A program made the position numbers and the translations under genes. Under the pieces are notes generated by a model. The model saw only the letters and a list, made by a program, of their open reading frames with translations, searched no databases and was not told where the DNA came from. 14,018 bases of DNA. It comes from Methanocorpusculum sp. Its GTDB lineage: Archaea; Halobacteriota; Methanomicrobia; Methanomicrobiales; Methanocorpusculaceae. The number at the start of each line of letters is the position of its first letter. The first letter of the stretch is position 1. Positions 13,301-14,018 of this stretch are shown in pieces. The stretch covers positions 1 to 14,018 of the forward strand of contig DALTVZ010000039.1 of NCBI GenBank assembly GCA_029987315.1. The letters are read 5' to 3'.

Positions 13301-13322
13301 CTTACAAGTTAATCTGTTATTT

Positions 13323-13327
13323 GGAGA
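13323..13327 (+). promoter_or_regulatory. Ribosome binding site of the RPA gene
   Basis: GGAGA lies five bases before the ATG at 13333, in the expected window for archaeal Shine-Dalgarno pairing. It supports this ATG as the start of a gene whose stop lies outside the window. Confidence 0.5.
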
Positions 13328-13332
13328 TCAAA

Positions 13333-14018
13333 ATGGACGCACAGCAGATCCAACAGATTACCGACAGAATCTCCCTTAACCTCGTGTCTAAAGGAGTTTC
13401 GCCGGACAAGCAAAGCATCGCAGAGAAACTTAATCTTTACATCAATGAGTTTGGTGTAGTTCCGTTCGAAGCGGAACGAAAAGTACTCTCTGATAACTAC
13501 AAACAGTACAATATCCCCGAAGAGGTCAAGTCAACCACGAGTTCTTCATCGGGCGATGTGGTGAACATCGCTGATATTCAGCCTAACGACTGGGTCAGCG
13601 TTGAGGTAAAAGTTGTCTCTCTTCAGGCTCCTAACTCTCCAGCAATTGCTCAGAGTGGGGTCTTTGCCGACAGTACGGGAGCCGTACGCTTTGTAATTTT
13701 TTCCAAGGCGTCGGAGCTGCCGATCCTTGAACTTGAAAAATGGTATCGTGTCGATTCGGCCGTTGTCGATTCGTTCAAGGGTGTTCCCAATCTGAAACTT
13801 CACTCAGGGTCACGTGTCACCGAGATCGAGGATGACCGGTGTCTGGTTCCTTCTGAGCCGACAAAGCTGAGTGAGTTGAAGGCGGGTGTCGTTTCCTGTA
13901 TCCACGTAAAGTTCATCGAGGAATGGGAAGCGAGAAGTGATCGGATGATGCAGAGCGGACTTGTTGCCGATGAGTCAGGCCGAACAAAATTCGTTCTGTG
14001 GCAGGATCCGGAGAAAGA
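13333..14018 (+). CDS. Replication factor A-type single-stranded DNA binding protein, 3' end beyond window
   Basis: The reading frame is open from the ATG to the window edge, 228 codons, so the gene is cut. Residues 1-65 form a helical N-terminal region beginning MDAQQIQQITDRIS, with YINEFGVVPFEAERKV at about 36-51, similar to the N-terminus of euryarchaeal RPA proteins. Residues about 78-165 are a first OB fold: NDWVSVEVKVVSL, GVFADSTGAVRFVIFSK and WYRVDSAVVDSFKGVPNLKL. A second OB fold begins near 178 (KLSELKAGVVSCIHVKF, then SGLVADESGRTKFVLWQ), the characteristic repeat of RPA. It would coat single-stranded DNA in replication and repair. It has its own TATA box and a GGAGA site, so it is independent of the nad operon. 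The number of OB folds and any C-terminal zinc finger cannot be seen. Confidence 0.85.
   Translation, partial: MDAQQIQQITDRISLNLVSKGVSPDKQSIAEKLNLYINEFGVVPFEAERKVLSDNYKQYNIPEEVKSTTSSSSGDVVNIADIQPNDWVSVEVKVVSLQAPNSPAIAQSGVFADSTGAVRFVIFSKASELPILELEKWYRVDSAVVDSFKGVPNLKLHSGSRVTEIEDDRCLVPSEPTKLSELKAGVVSCIHVKFIEEWEARSDRMMQSGLVADESGRTKFVLWQDPEK

Noticed and set aside
13194..13379. 61-codon plus-strand frame spanning the RPA promoter
   Set aside because: It contains the RPA TATA box, ribosome binding site and start codon in another frame and shows no family pattern.
13546..13803. 85-codon minus-strand frame
   Set aside because: It is the shadow of the RPA coding frame, which has clear OB-fold sequence.

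Overview
The window looks like an ordinary chromosomal stretch of a methanogenic euryarchaeon, most likely Methanomicrobiales and perhaps a Methanocorpusculum-like organism. That placement is inferred from gene content: an archaeal DHPS-related protein of the type linked to methanopterin biosynthesis, a CbiZ-type cobinamide amidohydrolase, Isf-type iron-sulfur flavoproteins, an anaerobic NAD pathway based on aspartate dehydrogenase, and an archaeal RPA. Promoters are also archaeal in style, with TATA boxes about 25-30 bases before starts and often little or no leader. No rRNA, tRNA, CRISPR array, transposase or prophage gene was recognised.

Layout. Bases 1-268 hold no convincing gene; they contain small repeats and hairpins, then a promoter. 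From 269 to 1455 (+) lie two tandem iron-sulfur flavoproteins overlapping by ATGA. Converging on them is a minus-strand pair: a PHP-domain phosphoesterase (2308-3006) and TruA (1460-2311), also overlapping by ATGA. Divergent from these is a two-gene plus-strand unit, 3052-5405: a DHPS-like protein with a DUF4346-like tail, then CbiZ fused to a cysteine-rich domain. A 61-residue CXXC redox protein (5402-5587, minus) converges on cbiZ and shares four bases with it.

From 5644 to 8835 (minus) comes the most unusual part. It is a 655-residue membrane protein joining an Nramp-like transporter fold, without the canonical DPGN and MPH metal motifs, to a LytS-type 5TM receptor domain. It is followed with no spacer by a membrane-anchored LivJ-type ligand-binding protein. 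There is no ABC permease or ATPase and no kinase output domain in the window. A ROK-family sugar kinase (8924-9880, minus) lies upstream of this pair.

From 10093 to 13096 (+) is a compact operon nadX-nadA-nadC plus a GNAT acetyltransferase. It makes nicotinate mononucleotide from aspartate without oxygen: aspartate dehydrogenase supplies iminoaspartate, NadA condenses it with dihydroxyacetone phosphate, and NadC adds the phosphoribosyl group. Hairpins and T-tracts follow. The last gene, from 13333, is an RPA-type single-stranded DNA binding protein cut by the window end.

The strongest lead for new biology is the transporter-receptor fusion with its orphan binding protein. The NAD operon's acetyltransferase and the pairing of pterin-type and cobamide genes are secondary leads.
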